The notes beneath the pieces were generated by a model, which was not told the DNA's origin, ran no database searches, and worked only from the letters and a program-made list of their open reading frames with translations. Shown one piece after another: positions 9,656 to 20,522 of a DNA stretch of 64,000 nt (position 1 is the first letter of the stretch; each line of letters begins with the position of its first letter). Both the position numbers and the translations under genes were made by a program. This DNA is from Orientallactaga sibirica (Eukaryota; Chordata; Mammalia; Rodentia; Dipodidae). The stretch is from the NCBI GenBank assembly GCA_036365145.1, contig JAEOAD010000024.1, positions 13,473,501-13,537,500 of the forward strand. The letters run 5' to 3'.

Positions 9656-10299
9656 GCTCCTATCCTGTGTCATTATGCGCTCCCCCTACGAGCCATGGAA
9701 GAGAAGAGCAAAGCTGAAGCTGGGGAAAGAAAAGGAAGAGAGTGCCTCAATGCTCTGCCTCCTTCTTCTTCCTGCTCTAAGCAAATCACACCCAAGGGCA
9801 ATGACAGAATTCGCCGCTGGGATTTCTTAACCACTGATAATAACTGTTGAATAAGCAGAGAAAATGGAAGAATGTTCAAAGATCAGAAACGGGCAGCCAA
9901 GGAGGAGTAATTATCATTAAAGGACAGTAAAGTCCGCTAACACAAGAGTAAGCACCTCAACAGTAAACTAGGCAGGAATCCATAGCAGGTGACTAAAGGG
10001 GGAGGGGATTGAGAGCCCCTGAAGACAATGAGTAAGCCTGGAGCAAACCTTTCCTGAGAAGTATATACAAGTGAGATAGCAGAATCCATTGGCATATTAC
10101 AGTTGCACTCTAGTAAGGCTTATGACAAAGTTTTTCATAACATTCAGATACACAAGATGGAGCTATAAGAATAAGTAGAAAGTAAAAACTTCAAGAAACA
10201 GGTACTACAGGAACTTGAAAAAAAAAATCCTGTTCTCAAGAGCTTCCAAGAAAGTAACTATGTGTGGGGAAAAGACAATTCAATTAAGGTAAGAAAAAA
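9656..10299. other. unique sequence
   Basis: No repeat or gene recognised. Confidence 0.5.
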
Positions 10300-11545
10300 G
10301 AAAAATGAAATTACGAAATTTGCAGGGAAATGGATGGATCTGGAAAGGGTTATACTAAGTGAGGTAACCCAGGCTCAGAGAGCCAAACGTCATATGTTCT
10401 CTCTCATATGTGGATCCTAGCTACAAATGTATAGACTTGTGTGTGAACTGGAACCAAAAATATGTACCAGAAACCAGTAAGCTGGTAAAAGGCTATAAGG
10501 GAGGGAGGAAAGGGAAGGACTTAAGTGTACGGTATTGCACATATGTAAGTAGAAGAGCAGATTACAGGGAGGGGAATAGCCTAAGTGAGGCCATGGAAAG
10601 AGAATGCATAAAAGAAGGTCAGGGGGAGGGTCAATCTAAATTCAAGATAGTGTGAATAAGACTTATGTAAACCTACTTTTTTGAATAATGGCACATCTAG
10701 AAGCTGTAGACTGTTACTAGAAAATTTTCAGTACCTGGGATGGGATACCTTCCAGTGAGTTGTTGGCCAAGGAGGTCCCAGTAGCCTCCAAAACATTAAA
10801 GGCTTTTGCCAAAGCCCTTGGTTTCCCTTGAGAAACAGATAGCAAGACCCTATTGCTGAAGACATCTCTTGCCTGAAAGGCAAGGTCACTGAGAAAGCAA
10901 GCTGGTGCTGAGCAGAAAACTTTCTCCCTGTAGACCAGCCAACTGAAAGCTGGAAAAAGCTGCACTGCATGCAGCCATATGGGAGACAGAGGTCATCAGC
11001 AGTGAAAACAGTGAACACTGAATATTCAAGTTTGGCCATACAGGCCAAATGACTGAACGGGTGCAATAGTGGCATGTCTGCTCTTGGGGTAACCAACTGT
11101 TCCATAATTGGACTGAAGGCCCTCTCTACGGGAGGGAATACATACCTGGTACTGAAAAACCTAAGCAAAAGTCTATGGCAGGAGAGGTCATGAGCCTTAG
11201 GGGTATAAGCCTGCTCTTGTCTGACTAAATGTATATATTATTCTCACCAAGCTGCCCTGAAAGCACTACACTTAATGTTCATATTCACATATTAATGCTA
11301 CTCTCACTTCTGGTTAGAGAAGCTTTTCTTTACAGATGGCGATGACCACTGGAATGACCCAAAAGGCATCATAGTGCTGAGAAGAAGGGATGGAGGAGTA
11401 CCCAGCACTGAAACATCTCTGTCACACCCTCCAAGGCTCAGGGACCATTGCGGAAGAGGGGGCGGACAGAATGGAAGAGCCAAAGGAAGGGAACAAGAGA
11501 GGACGTGTTAGGGACTCTGGCTGTGGAAATAAAGAGAGAAGAGAC
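10300..11545 (+). mobile_element. L1 3' end, rodent lineage
   Basis: The start follows the rodent L1 3' pattern: TGGATGGATCTGGAAAGGGTTATACTAAGTGAGG, CATATGTTCTCTCTCATATG, TGGATCCTAGCTACAAATG. It continues to CTCAGGGACCATTGCGGAAGAGGGGGCGG followed by GGAATAAAG-like A-rich sequence. The 146-aa minus-strand open frame at 10728-11168 is a chance reading of this 3' UTR. The exact right boundary is uncertain. Confidence 0.75.
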
Positions 11546-13453
11546 TGATTTGAACTGGATGAATAAAGTAGCTTAGGAGATGGCACAACTTCATTCTCTT
11601 CAAACACGTTCAACAACTGTGTCTCCATGTGTATAAATCATGCTTGCTCTACTTGCTACCATTGGTATTGTCAGTAGAAAAAGATGGGGTGGCAGAGACT
11701 CTTAAATGAATTTTTGCCATAGATAATTCTTCAGTCCTCTCCTTAATTAGTCTTAATAACTTTATTACTCTTAATAACTTCCTAATTAAAATGATTGGAT
11801 TTCATCACAAATACCAAATTTTATTGATTAAACAAGGCAAAACATAATATAAAGTTTAATATTTTAATGTACACACTACTAATTTTATTTCTTTCCTTTA
11901 TACTAATACCACATTGAAACAATGGCAACTTATGTAACTTATAAACAATAAAGATATTGCTATCATGTGGTGATATCAAACATTACTAAAATGCTAGCTA
12001 TACTAATTTCCCCGAATTTAATGTATAGCAATGTGTGCTATTTAAGTAACCAAAGTGGAATTTGGGGAAGTAATTAAAGTTTACAAGAGTAAACAAAAAA
12101 GGTTCAAAAGCAACAGAGCCTTTTAAGTTCCTGAGTTAATATTCAGATATTAGTACAACTAAGCAATCCGAAGTGGCAGTATAAATGAGGCGCTAACGTT
12201 ATGCTTGTACACTATAATGAGCATGCACTTTACCAAAATATAAAGTTCAAACAGTGCAAGGGAAATGCTGTTTTTATCTAAACTTGTGGAAACATTTGGT
12301 CACCTGGTAAGCCCAAGGAGAGTCTAAAATTTTCCGTCATTTATAAGCCATCTCCTGACTTAAATGTAAAATCATTGGCTTACACAGTGAATCATTATAA
12401 ATCTCTCACAAGCTTTTAAACCAATCAGTCAAGCTTAGAATGCAGTGATTTAGAGAATCATAGCTCTGAGGCTTTGGGGCCTCACTGTGCAAGGGTAATA
12501 AATGTAAATGATTTTGTAACTTGTAGAAACACAGGTTAGTTCGCTCTTTACCTCCCAAAGAGCAACTGGGCTTGACAAGGGGGTTTACTGTGATCCTTGG
12601 GAAAAGAAATCTATTATGTCATTTTCTTTCCTGAATCCTGGGGAAAAGAATAACATAAAAAGCAGTTAATCTGTTAAGCACACAAAGTCTAATATATAGA
12701 AAACTGCCACTCACAAAGGCTTGGCTCTGTATGTAATTTGCAGCCTGCCCAGAAAGAAATGAGCCTTTTTGAAGCAATGCTCCGTAAGTGGGGCCATTTA
12801 CCCAGTTTCTCCTGCTTTGGGCAAGAGAATCTTCACTTCTGCAGAGAATGTTCATTTAAGGCCATCATCACTCTAAAAGGAAGAAACCTTTATGTCATCT
12901 TTAAGAAATCAAGCTCTAAATTTTGAAATAATTCTTAAGCAGTTTGAATAATTTTTTTTTCAATTAGAGACTTAATTTCATAAAGAGCAAAAGAATTTAC
13001 TGAGAATGGTAGTGACATTTTAAAATGAGAAATATATATTATCATAGAGTTGACTAAAGCTCAATTATATACAAAACTGTTAACGATATAAAGTGAGGCA
13101 TTAATTAGACTTATAATTTCTATTCACTAGAGACCCAAAATAGATAATAAAATCTATTCCTCTAGGACTGGTCTGGATTTCTCACGTTGTGCTGTTTTCT
13201 TTCTGTTGACTGCATCATATCGATGGTCATGTGCCCATGTCCCCAGTCCAATGCTATCTAGAAGGTAATATTGTCATAGTGTCAGAACACTGACTAATCT
13301 TGATTTCCTTGCTCCGTGTTCCAAGTTTTAAATAAATTCCTCCAGCAGCCTTTGTTAAATTCCTTCTGCTCATCAAATCTGCTTTCTTGGAACTTTCTGA
13401 GTCCTTGTGAACCCATCTGTGCCTTATGCTTTTCTCTACTATCTTACAAAAAG
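11546..13453. other. unique A+T-rich block
   Basis: About 1.9 kb with no interspersed repeat that I can recognise by eye and no convincing coding potential. 60-80 aa frames around 12619-12926 lack family features. It is one of the longer repeat-free stretches of the window. Confidence 0.5.
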
Positions 13454-13643
13454 GGGATGGGGAAATGGCTTAGCAGTTTAAGGCATTTTCCTGCAAAACC
13501 TAAGGACCCCAGTTCGATTCCCCAGGACCCACGTAAGCCAGATGCACAAGGGGCGCATGTGTCTGGAGTTCCTTTGCAGTGGCTGGGGGCCCTGGCCCAC
13601 CCATTCTCTCTTTCTCTCTGCCTCTTCCTCTCTCTCTCTCAAA

Positions 13644-13682
<39 letters not shown>

Positions 13683-13690
13683 AATATTTT
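13454..13690 (+). mobile_element. DIP-type SINE with (AAAT)n tail
   Basis: GGGGATGGGGAAATGGCTTAG head, GTTCGATTCCCCAGGACCC, TAAGCCAGATGCACAAGGGG, CTTTGCAGTGGCTGGGGGCCC, CT-rich segment and an (AAAT)n tail of about ten units (13641-13683). Short subfamily. Confidence 0.95.
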
Positions 13691-14099
13691 TTCTTAAAAA
13701 AATGGCAGTTTTAAGATCTTATTAGCAGGATTTCTAACTGACATCCGAATAAAAAGGTTGCAGGGGGTGTTGCTACCTGCAGTGAGGAGGACTATAGACA
13801 ACGTGGAACACTCTGACATGAAAGGCCTTCCTGACGCTGCACTCTGTCCTCTCTGTTTTTAGGGGTAATGTTCCTATTTACCATTTCCTGTTCAATTTCA
13901 TGTAAGCAAAACTCACAGGTACAAGGGACTAGAAATTACCTTATTTAAGCAAAAATTTTTATTTCTCCTGGAGGAGAAGCTTAGAGGAAACACTGAATAA
14001 CTGAAAGAGTCATTCTAGAACAATGTACAATCAAAACTGAGGGCAGACATGGGATGAAGGTCAGTATAATACACACCATTCCTTCTAATGCATACATTT
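13691..14099. other. unique sequence
   Basis: No repeat or gene recognised. Confidence 0.5.
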
Positions 14100-14212
14100 T
14101 TCTTTTTTTATTTTTGGTTATTTTTTTCCAGCAGTGCTAGTGATTGAACCCAGGGCCCAGGAGTGTACTGTAAGGCAGGTTGTCTACCTAAGCTATGGCC
14201 CCAGCACCATAT
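14100..14212 (-). mobile_element. ID-like SINE
   Basis: On the minus strand: GTGCTGGGGCCATAGCTTAGG, then CTTACAGTACACTCCTGGGCCC, GGGTTCAATCACTAGCACTG and an A-rich tail (T-rich on the plus strand, 14100-14130). The order matches ID elements: a tRNA-like body, 'gggttcaatcccagcac', then poly(A). Confidence 0.75.
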
Positions 14213-14243
14213 TATTCTTGATTTGCTTTTAAAATTATATTGG

Positions 14244-14518
14244 AGGGCTGGAGACATGGCTTAGACGTTAAGGCACCTGCCCGCTAAGCCTAAGAATGTC
14301 AGTTCCAATCTCCAGGTCTCATGTTTAGCCAGATGCAAAGTGATGCAAGGGCGCAATGTGGCACTTGCCCACAAGGGGGCGCACACATCTGGATTTTGTT
14401 CGCAGTGGCTGAGAGGCTGCTGCTGCGCCCATTCTCTATCTGTCTTCCTCTCCCTCTCTCTCTGTCTCTCTCTGTGTCTCTCCCCAAAAAATAAAAATAA
14501 AAAAATAAATAATAAACT
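14244..14518 (+). mobile_element. DIP-type SINE, long subfamily
   Basis: AGGGCTGGAGACATGGCTTAG head, GTTCCAATCTCCAGGTC, GCAAAGTGATGCAAGGGCGC insert segment, CACAAGGGGGCGCACAC, TTCGCAGTGGCTGAGAGGC, CT-rich stretch and A/T-rich tail. Confidence 0.95.
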
Positions 14519-14763
14519 ATATTGGAACTAAATACAGTCAAGGTAAAGACAGAAGCTAGTATGAATAATGAAAATCTTCATTTCTGTAGAAAAATCAATA
14601 CCACCTACATCAAAACAGTTTTTATTTTACAAAAAAATGTTATGATTATTGATTAAAAGTGATTACTGATGAAAATGACTAATTTAAAACAAGTAGAAAT
14701 TGATGGGAAATTTCCTCAAATCACAACTTTGTAGAAGCAAAGACATTTAAAAACAAGTAATAT

Positions 14764-14978
14764 TGGGGCTGGAGAGATGGCTGAAAAGTTAAAGGTACTT
14801 GCCTGCAAAGCCTGATAGACTGGGTTGATTCCTCAGTACCCACATAAAGTCAGATGACCAAGTAGCCAATGCATCTGGGGTTTGTTTGCAGTGGCAGGAG
14901 ACCCTGGTGTGCCCATAGTCACTCTCTGTATCTCTCTGTGTCTTTCTTTAAGAAATAAATAATTTTTTTAAAAAAGAA
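14764..14978 (+). mobile_element. DIP-type SINE, short subfamily
   Basis: TTGGGGCTGGAGAGATGGCTG head, TTGCCTGCAAAGCCTGATAG, AAGTCAGATGACCAAG, TTTGTTTGCAGTGGCAGGAG, brief CT stretch and AAATAAATAATTT tail. Confidence 0.9.
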
Positions 14979-15044
14979 AGTTTTTAGGTTTACAGTTTGG
15001 AGTTTCCTTTTTTCCCCCTCATACAAAAAGATAAAAATATTTGC

Positions 15045-15112
15045 ACTGGAGATGTAGCTCAGCGATGAGGGTTTGCACAGGGTTCTGGGGTCATTCCACA
15101 ACACTACAAATA
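15045..15112 (+). mobile_element. ID-like SINE remnant
   Basis: GCACTGGAGATGTAGCTCAG, GGGTTTGCACAGGGTTCTGGGG, ATTCCACAACACTACAAAT. This is the ID core 'ctggagatgtagctcag...ccctgggttcaatccc' in decayed form. The polypurine satellite follows, probably grown from its tail. Confidence 0.65.
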
Positions 15113-15129
15113 AATAGATGATAGATATT

Positions 15130-15845
15130 AAGGTGGATAGATGGTAGATACGTGGACGGATGGATGGAAGGATGGAAGGAAGGAAAAGAAAGGAAATAAG
15201 AAGGGATAGAGTGGGGGAAGGAAGGAATGGCAGGAAGGGGAGGGGAGCGAAGGAAGGGAAGTTAAAGGAAGGAAGTGAGGGAGGCAGGGAGGGAGGGAGG
15301 CGAAGCCAGGCAAGGCAAGAAAATAAGGGAAGGCAAGGGGAGGGGAGGGAAGGAGAGGGGGGAGGGGAGGGGAGGGGAGGGGAGGGGGGGGAGGAGGGGA
15401 GAGGAGAGGGAGGGAGGAGGAGAGGAGAGGAGAGGAGAGGAGAGGAGAGGAGAGGAGAGGAGAGAGGAGAGGAGAGGGAGAGGAAAGGAAAGGAAAGGAA
15501 AGGAAAGGAAAGGAAAGGAAAGGAAAGGAAAGGGAAAGGAAAGGAAAGGAAAGGAAAGGAAAGGAAAGGAAAGGAAAGGAAAGGAAAGGAAAGGAAATAA
15601 GAAAGGATAGAGTAGGGGAAGGAAGGAATGGCAGGAAGGGGGAGAGGAGCAAAGGAAGGGAAGGTCAAGGAAGGGAGGGAGGGAGGGAGGGAGGGAGGGA
15701 GGGAGGTGAGGCGAGGCAAGAAAATAAGGTAAGGCAAGAAAAAGGTAAGGTAAGGGAAGGGAAGGGAAGGGAAGGGAAGGGAAGGGAAGGGAAGGGAAGG
15801 GAAGGGAAGGGAAGGGAAGGGAAGGGAAGGGAAGGGAGAGAAGAA
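15130..15845 (+). repeat. 0.7-kb polypurine satellite with a higher-order repeat
   Basis: Nearly every base on the plus strand is A or G. Successive blocks are GGAAG/GGAAA (15170-15260), (GGGA)n and (GGGGA)n (15285-15400), (GGAGA)n (15417-15478), (GGAAA)n (15480-15598), (GGGA)n (15675-15707) and (GGGAA)n (15749-15836). A ~145-bp mixed module at 15194-15340 (GATAGAGTGGGGGAAGG..., AAGCCAGGCAAGGCAAG) is repeated at 15594-15745, giving a ~400-bp period. The long open frames here (up to 272 aa) are low-complexity artefacts. Confidence 0.95.
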
Positions 15846-16456
15846 AATCGTTGTGATTTGATGAAAATTTCAAGAGAAAATGGGCTCAAATAAGACCTTA
15901 GGGCAGATTCCTACAGAATATGGACAAAACATGTTGACGCTGTGGGATGAGCTTGTTAAGAAGTTACAACAGGATAAGCATATTAGAAGCTGTATAATGT
16001 CTTTTCCTAGAAATCCTCCTCCCAAATCCCAAAATCATTTTTTATCCAGTTTTTTAGAGGTAGAATAATTTTCTAAGCGTGAAAGCTCTACCCAAGTGAT
16101 ATCTCTAAGAACCTGCCCCAGTTGATCAGTACTATACTCTCATGGTTTTGCTGTTCTGGGGATATGTAGACATGGGCCAAATGAGCCCTAGTATTTTCTA
16201 CTACCATTGAATGCCACACAATTATACTTCAGTCAACAGCAGGCTGCATGTACAATGTTACTTACTAAAAGATTATAACAGAGCTGAAAAAATACCAGTG
16301 CCCTGATGATGTCATGATCATTAAAGCATGGTCATGCAACAGACATATGTGCTGATATTGGTGTCAGTGAACTTATTGCACTGCACATCCTATACAAGTA
16401 TAGTACACACACACATATACAGTGCAGTAGTTAATAATGATAATTTAAAAACCTGC
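15846..16456. other. unique sequence
   Basis: No repeat or gene recognised. A 62-aa plus frame begins at 15880, and its early residues show no known motif. Confidence 0.5.
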
Positions 16457-16606
16457 AGCCGGGCGTGGTGGCTCACGTCTTTAATCCCAGCACTCGGGAG
16501 GCAGAGGTAGGAGGATCTCCGAGAGTTCAAGGCCACCCTGAAAATACAGGGTGAATTCCAGGTCAGCCTGGGCTAGAGTGGGACCCTACATAGAAACCTC
16601 CCAAAA
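16457..16606 (+). mobile_element. B1 SINE
   Basis: GCCGGGCGTGGTGGCTCACG, TTTAATCCCAGCACTCGGG, GAGGATCTCCGAGAGTTCAAGG, GTGAATTCCAGGTCAGCCTG, GGGACCCTACATAG. It lacks a long poly(A) tail and abuts an L1 3' fragment. Confidence 0.95.
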
Positions 16607-16609
16607 AAG

Positions 16610-17047
16610 TGGTTAAGAACCCCTCCCACAGCAGCTAGGGTCCAGGTGAAACCACAGAAGAAGTGGAGAGATACGCAAGAATGCTGCTTCCATGGCAAGT
16701 CTGACAACCAGTGCCAGGGTGATGGAGGCAGACACTGAGGAAAACTCAAAACACACCGAAAAAGAAATCTAGAAGCTGTCCAGGGCTCAGCACTAATGTA
16801 GACTTAAAACACACCACCAATGCTCAGGGAATTTTGTAGAAGATGGGGCAGAAAGATTGTAAGAGCCACAAGGTGGAACACAAAATGATTGACTGCTGCT
16901 CTCACAACTCATAATCCACAACCCTATGGTGAATACCAGCAATCACACTAAGGAAGGCCCTCAGTGTATTGGGGGCACGGAGGAGGGAAATGATGGTACC
17001 AACATACAATGTGTCCATACAAAGTATATACTTAATAAAAATATATA
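16610..17047 (+). mobile_element. L1-family 3' UTR fragment
   Basis: Close relative of 600-1054: CTCCCACAGCAGCTAGGG, GGTGATGGAGGCAGACAC, GGGGCAGAAAGATTGTAAGAGCC, GACTGCTGCTCTCACAACTC, ATGATGGTACCAACATAC, GTCCATACAAAGTATATAC and a terminal TTAATAAAAATATATAAAG. Confidence 0.75.
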
Positions 17048-18275
17048 AAGTGGTTAATGGTCCACAGATTTGCCATAGGATATTGCTTATTGTTATTTTA
17101 GAGTATGTTCCTTCTAATTAGTGTGCAGTATTCCATACTATTCTAACGGCAACTTCACACAGCTGCTGGCCATGATTGCACCACTTGCTCTTGTGCTTGA
17201 TTTAAATTCATCTTGTTTTATGCACCTCAGTCCTAGAGCAAAAGGCTGTGCCATAGATACAGCACAGGTGTACATTAGGCCTTACTATTTGGGCTTGTGA
17301 AAGTTCATGGAATGATGTTCTCCCAGTGACTTAATTGCCTCAAAACACACTTTTCAGAAGATTTCTTCTTTGTTACGTAGCATATGACTGTGCTTATAAT
17401 ATGACTAAAAGATATTTATGCACTAAATAGTTCACTAAGGTTTTATGTCTATGAATAAATCTTGGTCAAATTTCCAACCATGATTTTGCACAGTAATTCA
17501 GTAAGTAACATAGTTAAAGACTTAATTTATCAACATTAATAATTGTTCATGTAAGGCTAGAAAATATAATCCTGAAAAAAAAACTGCTGATATTTCAGCA
17601 GTAACATGCATCAGGTAATAAATAGCTCCCTTTGATCATGGTTTTTAAAGTCTCTTGAACCATGCTTTGATTAGTTCTATTTAATATTTAACATCTGGTT
17701 AGTCAATTTCAATCTGCAGAAAACACTGCTGGGAAAATTCTATGCTGACTAAATACATTTATAATACTACAAAGCTGACATGTAATTGATTTTAGTTCCC
17801 ATAAAAAGATTATGTTAACTTTCCTTAATCTATATATTTGTATTTTGTTCAGTCTACAGAATTCACACCAGGGATGGTAAATTTTTATTTCCTATCAATA
17901 TTTTATGTAAAAGTGATAGGATTATATTTTAGTCTAAGTACCACTTTCCAATTTTCCCCTTGAAAAGGGAAATAACATACTGGAAAAATATTACTACACA
18001 ATTGTAGCCCTAATACAACAGAGATTTCCTGGCCAGCTATAGGACTTTTACTCATTGAATGATACACTATAGCATTTTGTATAGGTTTTCAGACTCCAAC
18101 TTTTTAAAAAAATAGAAGATTTTGATTCTCATAAGACTAGAGTTTTTATTGTTGCTGCTGCTATTAATATTGCTTAATTGGGAAGTTGAGCATGTTTCAT
18201 CATTATGAAGATTTGCTTAATCAATGTTATGGTAATTAGTCAATACTATTCCATATTACTGTACATTAAAATATA
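17048..18275. other. unique A+T-rich block
   Basis: About 1.2 kb without a recognisable repeat, exon or RNA. Confidence 0.5.
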
Positions 18276-18644
18276 TGGGGCAGGAGAAATAGCTCAATGG
18301 GTAAAAATAGTTCTTTCACAGCATGACGGCCTGAGGAGGCCTGAGACTGCCTAAGTTCAATTCCCCAGCATCTATAGAAGCAGCCACATATAATCCTGTT
18401 CCTGTGGAGCGTAGACACCAGAGACTCCCTGTGGTTCACAGAAAAAAAAATGGCAGCTCTGGAATCAGTGAGAGTCGCTGGCTTAAGAAAATATATCTGA
18501 TGTGTTGGAGAGGTAAATCCACTGTTCTCCTCTGGCTTCTGTGCAAGCCCCAGGATGTCACATCTATGCGTGCACACATGCGTGCACACGCACACACTGC
18601 ATACATCACACAGGCACATCATGCCACACATACACTACACACAT
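18276..18644 (+). mobile_element. B4-like composite SINE
   Basis: tRNA-like head (GGGGCAGGAGAAATAGCTCAATGG, GTTCAATTCCCCAGCATC) followed by B1-related middle sequence and a CA/GCACACA tail (GCACACATGCGTGCACACGC). It has the same architecture as 46385-46757 and 58010-58380. Confidence 0.65.
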
Positions 18645-18651
18645 AGATGAT

Positions 18652-18709
<58 letters not shown>

Positions 18710-18735
18710 GATAGATAGATAGACAGATGATAAAA
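18652..18735 (+). repeat. (GATA)n microsatellite
   Basis: About 16 TAGA/GATA units with two interruptions (TAGATGATAGA, TAGACAGATGA), grown on the tail of the preceding SINE. Confidence 0.95.
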
Positions 18736-18805
18736 TAGATGTGCTGAGTTTATCTTCAGAACTTTGACTTCATTATCATTGATTTTTTTTAAAATAGGTG
18801 AAACT

Positions 18806-19018
18806 GGGCTGGAGGGATTGCTTAGTGGTTAAGGTGTTTGCCTGCAAAGCCAAAGGACCCGGGTTCAATTCCCCAGGACCCACATTAGCCAGATGCACAA
18901 GGGGGGCACACACATCTGGAGTTGTTTGCAGTGGCTAGAGGCCCTGGCATGACAATTCTCTCTCTCCCTCTCTCTGTCCTCCCCCTTTCTCTGTCAAATA
19001 AATACATAAATAAAAATT
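18806..19018 (+). mobile_element. DIP-type SINE, short subfamily
   Basis: CTGGGCTGGAGGGATTGCTTAG head, GTTTGCCTGCAAAGCC, GGGTTCAATTCCCCAGGACCC, TAGCCAGATGCACAAGGGGG, GTTTGCAGTGGCTAGAGGCCC, CT-rich segment and AAATAAATACATAAATAAA tail. Confidence 0.95.
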
Positions 19019-19049
19019 AAATATTTAAATAAGTAAAACTTACTTGGTG

Positions 19050-19183
19050 GGGGTTGAGGTAGGGTCTTGTTCTAACCCAGCCTGACCTGGAATTCACTAT
19101 GTATTCTCAAACTGGCCTCGAACTCACAATGATCCTCCTACTTCTGCCACCCCATTGGGATTAAAGTCATGCACCACCATACC
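19050..19183 (-). mobile_element. B1 SINE
   Basis: Complement of B1 read on the plus strand: TTGAGGTAGGGTCTTGTTC, AGCCTGACCTGGAATTCAC, ACTGGCCTCGAACTCACAATG, GGGATTAAAGTCATGCACCACC. Confidence 0.9.
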
Positions 19184-19189
19184 AAAAAT

Positions 19190-19778
19190 TCACTTTTAAT
19201 CTATTTGATTTCAAATACCCATCATGATAAAATTATTATGGTTTCTTTTAATTTCAGGATTTAGGTTTGTTTTTGTCCATGGGAAGATGGTTAAAATTTA
19301 AGTTCAATCTAAAAATTATGAATACAAAGTCCAAATCTATGTTCTTTCTCTTCGGTCTGTACATATTATACATCACTATAACTTCAGAAAGCTAGAAAGT
19401 TGCTAATGATAGAAATACTATTTAAAGTTAGTAAGAAGGCAATAAAACTTCATACTAAAGAAAGAATCACCAAAGATTGTGATACCTGGCAGGAACTATA
19501 AAGGTCTTCCTATAATCTCTAGGGCTGGCTTTACCAAGTCTAGCTGTTTCACAGGTCTGCAATAAACCACATTTTCTACAATCTCTTGGGTACTTAGTGA
19601 TTAAACCACCATTATAGCTAACTAAGATATGCTGTCCTTGATAAACATTTATGGATAGAGAACAATAGAATTTTATATGTAACAGTATTGATTCTTAAAT
19701 TCATATAGAGAGCTAATTTAAAGGGAAATAATAAATGTTGGTTATCTAAATTCTGCTATGTTAATAAAAAAATGAATT
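19190..19778. other. unique A+T-rich sequence
   Basis: No repeat or gene recognised. Confidence 0.5.
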
Positions 19779-19926
19779 TCAAAGGCTGAAGAGATAGCTT
19801 AGAGGTTAAACACTTACTGCAAAACCAGATAGCCCAGGTTTGATTCTTCAGTACACACATAAAGCCAGGTGCACAAAGTGGTGCATGCATCAAGTTCATT
19901 TGCAGGAGCAAGAAGATCCTGGTGGT
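19779..19926 (+). mobile_element. DIP-type SINE, 3'-truncated, left arm of an inverted pair
   Basis: AAAGGCTGAAGAGATAGCTTAG head, CTTACTGCAAAACCAGATAGCC, GGTTTGATTCTTCAG, AGCCAGGTGCACAAAG, AAGTTCATTTGCAG. It is the short-type element without the CT-rich segment or tail, and it runs straight into an opposite-strand DIP. Confidence 0.85.
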
Positions 19927-20125
19927 CAGGGGCAGGTGTGGGAATGCCAGGACCTTCAGCATGCTGCCAACAAACTCCAGGCATGTGCACCCCCTTGTGG
20001 AGTGTATGTGGCATTGTGTGTTTGCATCACTATGCTTCTGGCTATGTAGGTACCTGGAGATTTGAACATGTGTTCTTAGGCTTGGCAAGCAAGAGCCTTA
20101 ACCACTAAGCCATCTCGCCAGTCCT
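19927..20125 (-). mobile_element. DIP-type SINE, 3'-truncated, right arm of an inverted pair
   Basis: Minus-strand DIP read on the plus strand as CAAACTCCAGGCATGTGCACC, CCCTTGTGGAGTG, TTTGCATCACTATG (long-subfamily segment), CTGGCTATGTAGG, CTTAACCACTAAGCCATCTCGCC. It also lacks its CT/A-rich tail. Confidence 0.85.
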
Positions 20126-20292
20126 CAAATAAACATGTTCTTTTTTAAAAAAAAATGGGGTTTAATTGTTGAAATAAAATGATTTTTGTTGTAAAGCCTT
20201 GGCCAAGGGTAATAAGAAATGTGAGTTTGGAACCTAGGATTTGGACCAAAGGTGATAGAGATTTCAGTAAGGGATGATCAAAAAGATTTAAA

Positions 20293-20522
20293 GGGCTGTA
20301 AAGATGGTTCAGTGGTTAAGGTGCTTGCCAGAAAAGCCAAAGGACCCAGGTTCAATTATCCAGTACTAGTGCAAAGCTGGATGCACAAGGTGGTGCATGC
20401 ATCTGGAGTTCATTTTCAGTGGCTGGAGACCTTGGTGCACCCATTCTCTCTATATATTTGCTTCTCTCTTTCGTTCTCTCTCTCTCTCCCTCTCGAATAA
20501 ATAAATAAAATACTTTTATAAA
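20293..20522 (+). mobile_element. DIP-type SINE, short subfamily
   Basis: AAAGGGCTGTAAAGATGGTTCAG head, GGTGCTTGCCAGAAAAGCC, GGTTCAATTATCCAG, GGATGCACAAGGTGGTGCATG, GTTCATTTTCAGTGGCTGG, CT-rich stretch, AATAAATAAATAAAATA tail. Confidence 0.92.

Noticed and set aside
14919..15889. Long open reading frames (up to 272 aa) on both strands
   Set aside because: They are Ser/Pro/Leu/Phe or Arg/Lys/Gly/Glu readings of the polypurine satellite. Purine-only sequence lacks pyrimidine-starting stop codons, so open frames are expected by composition.
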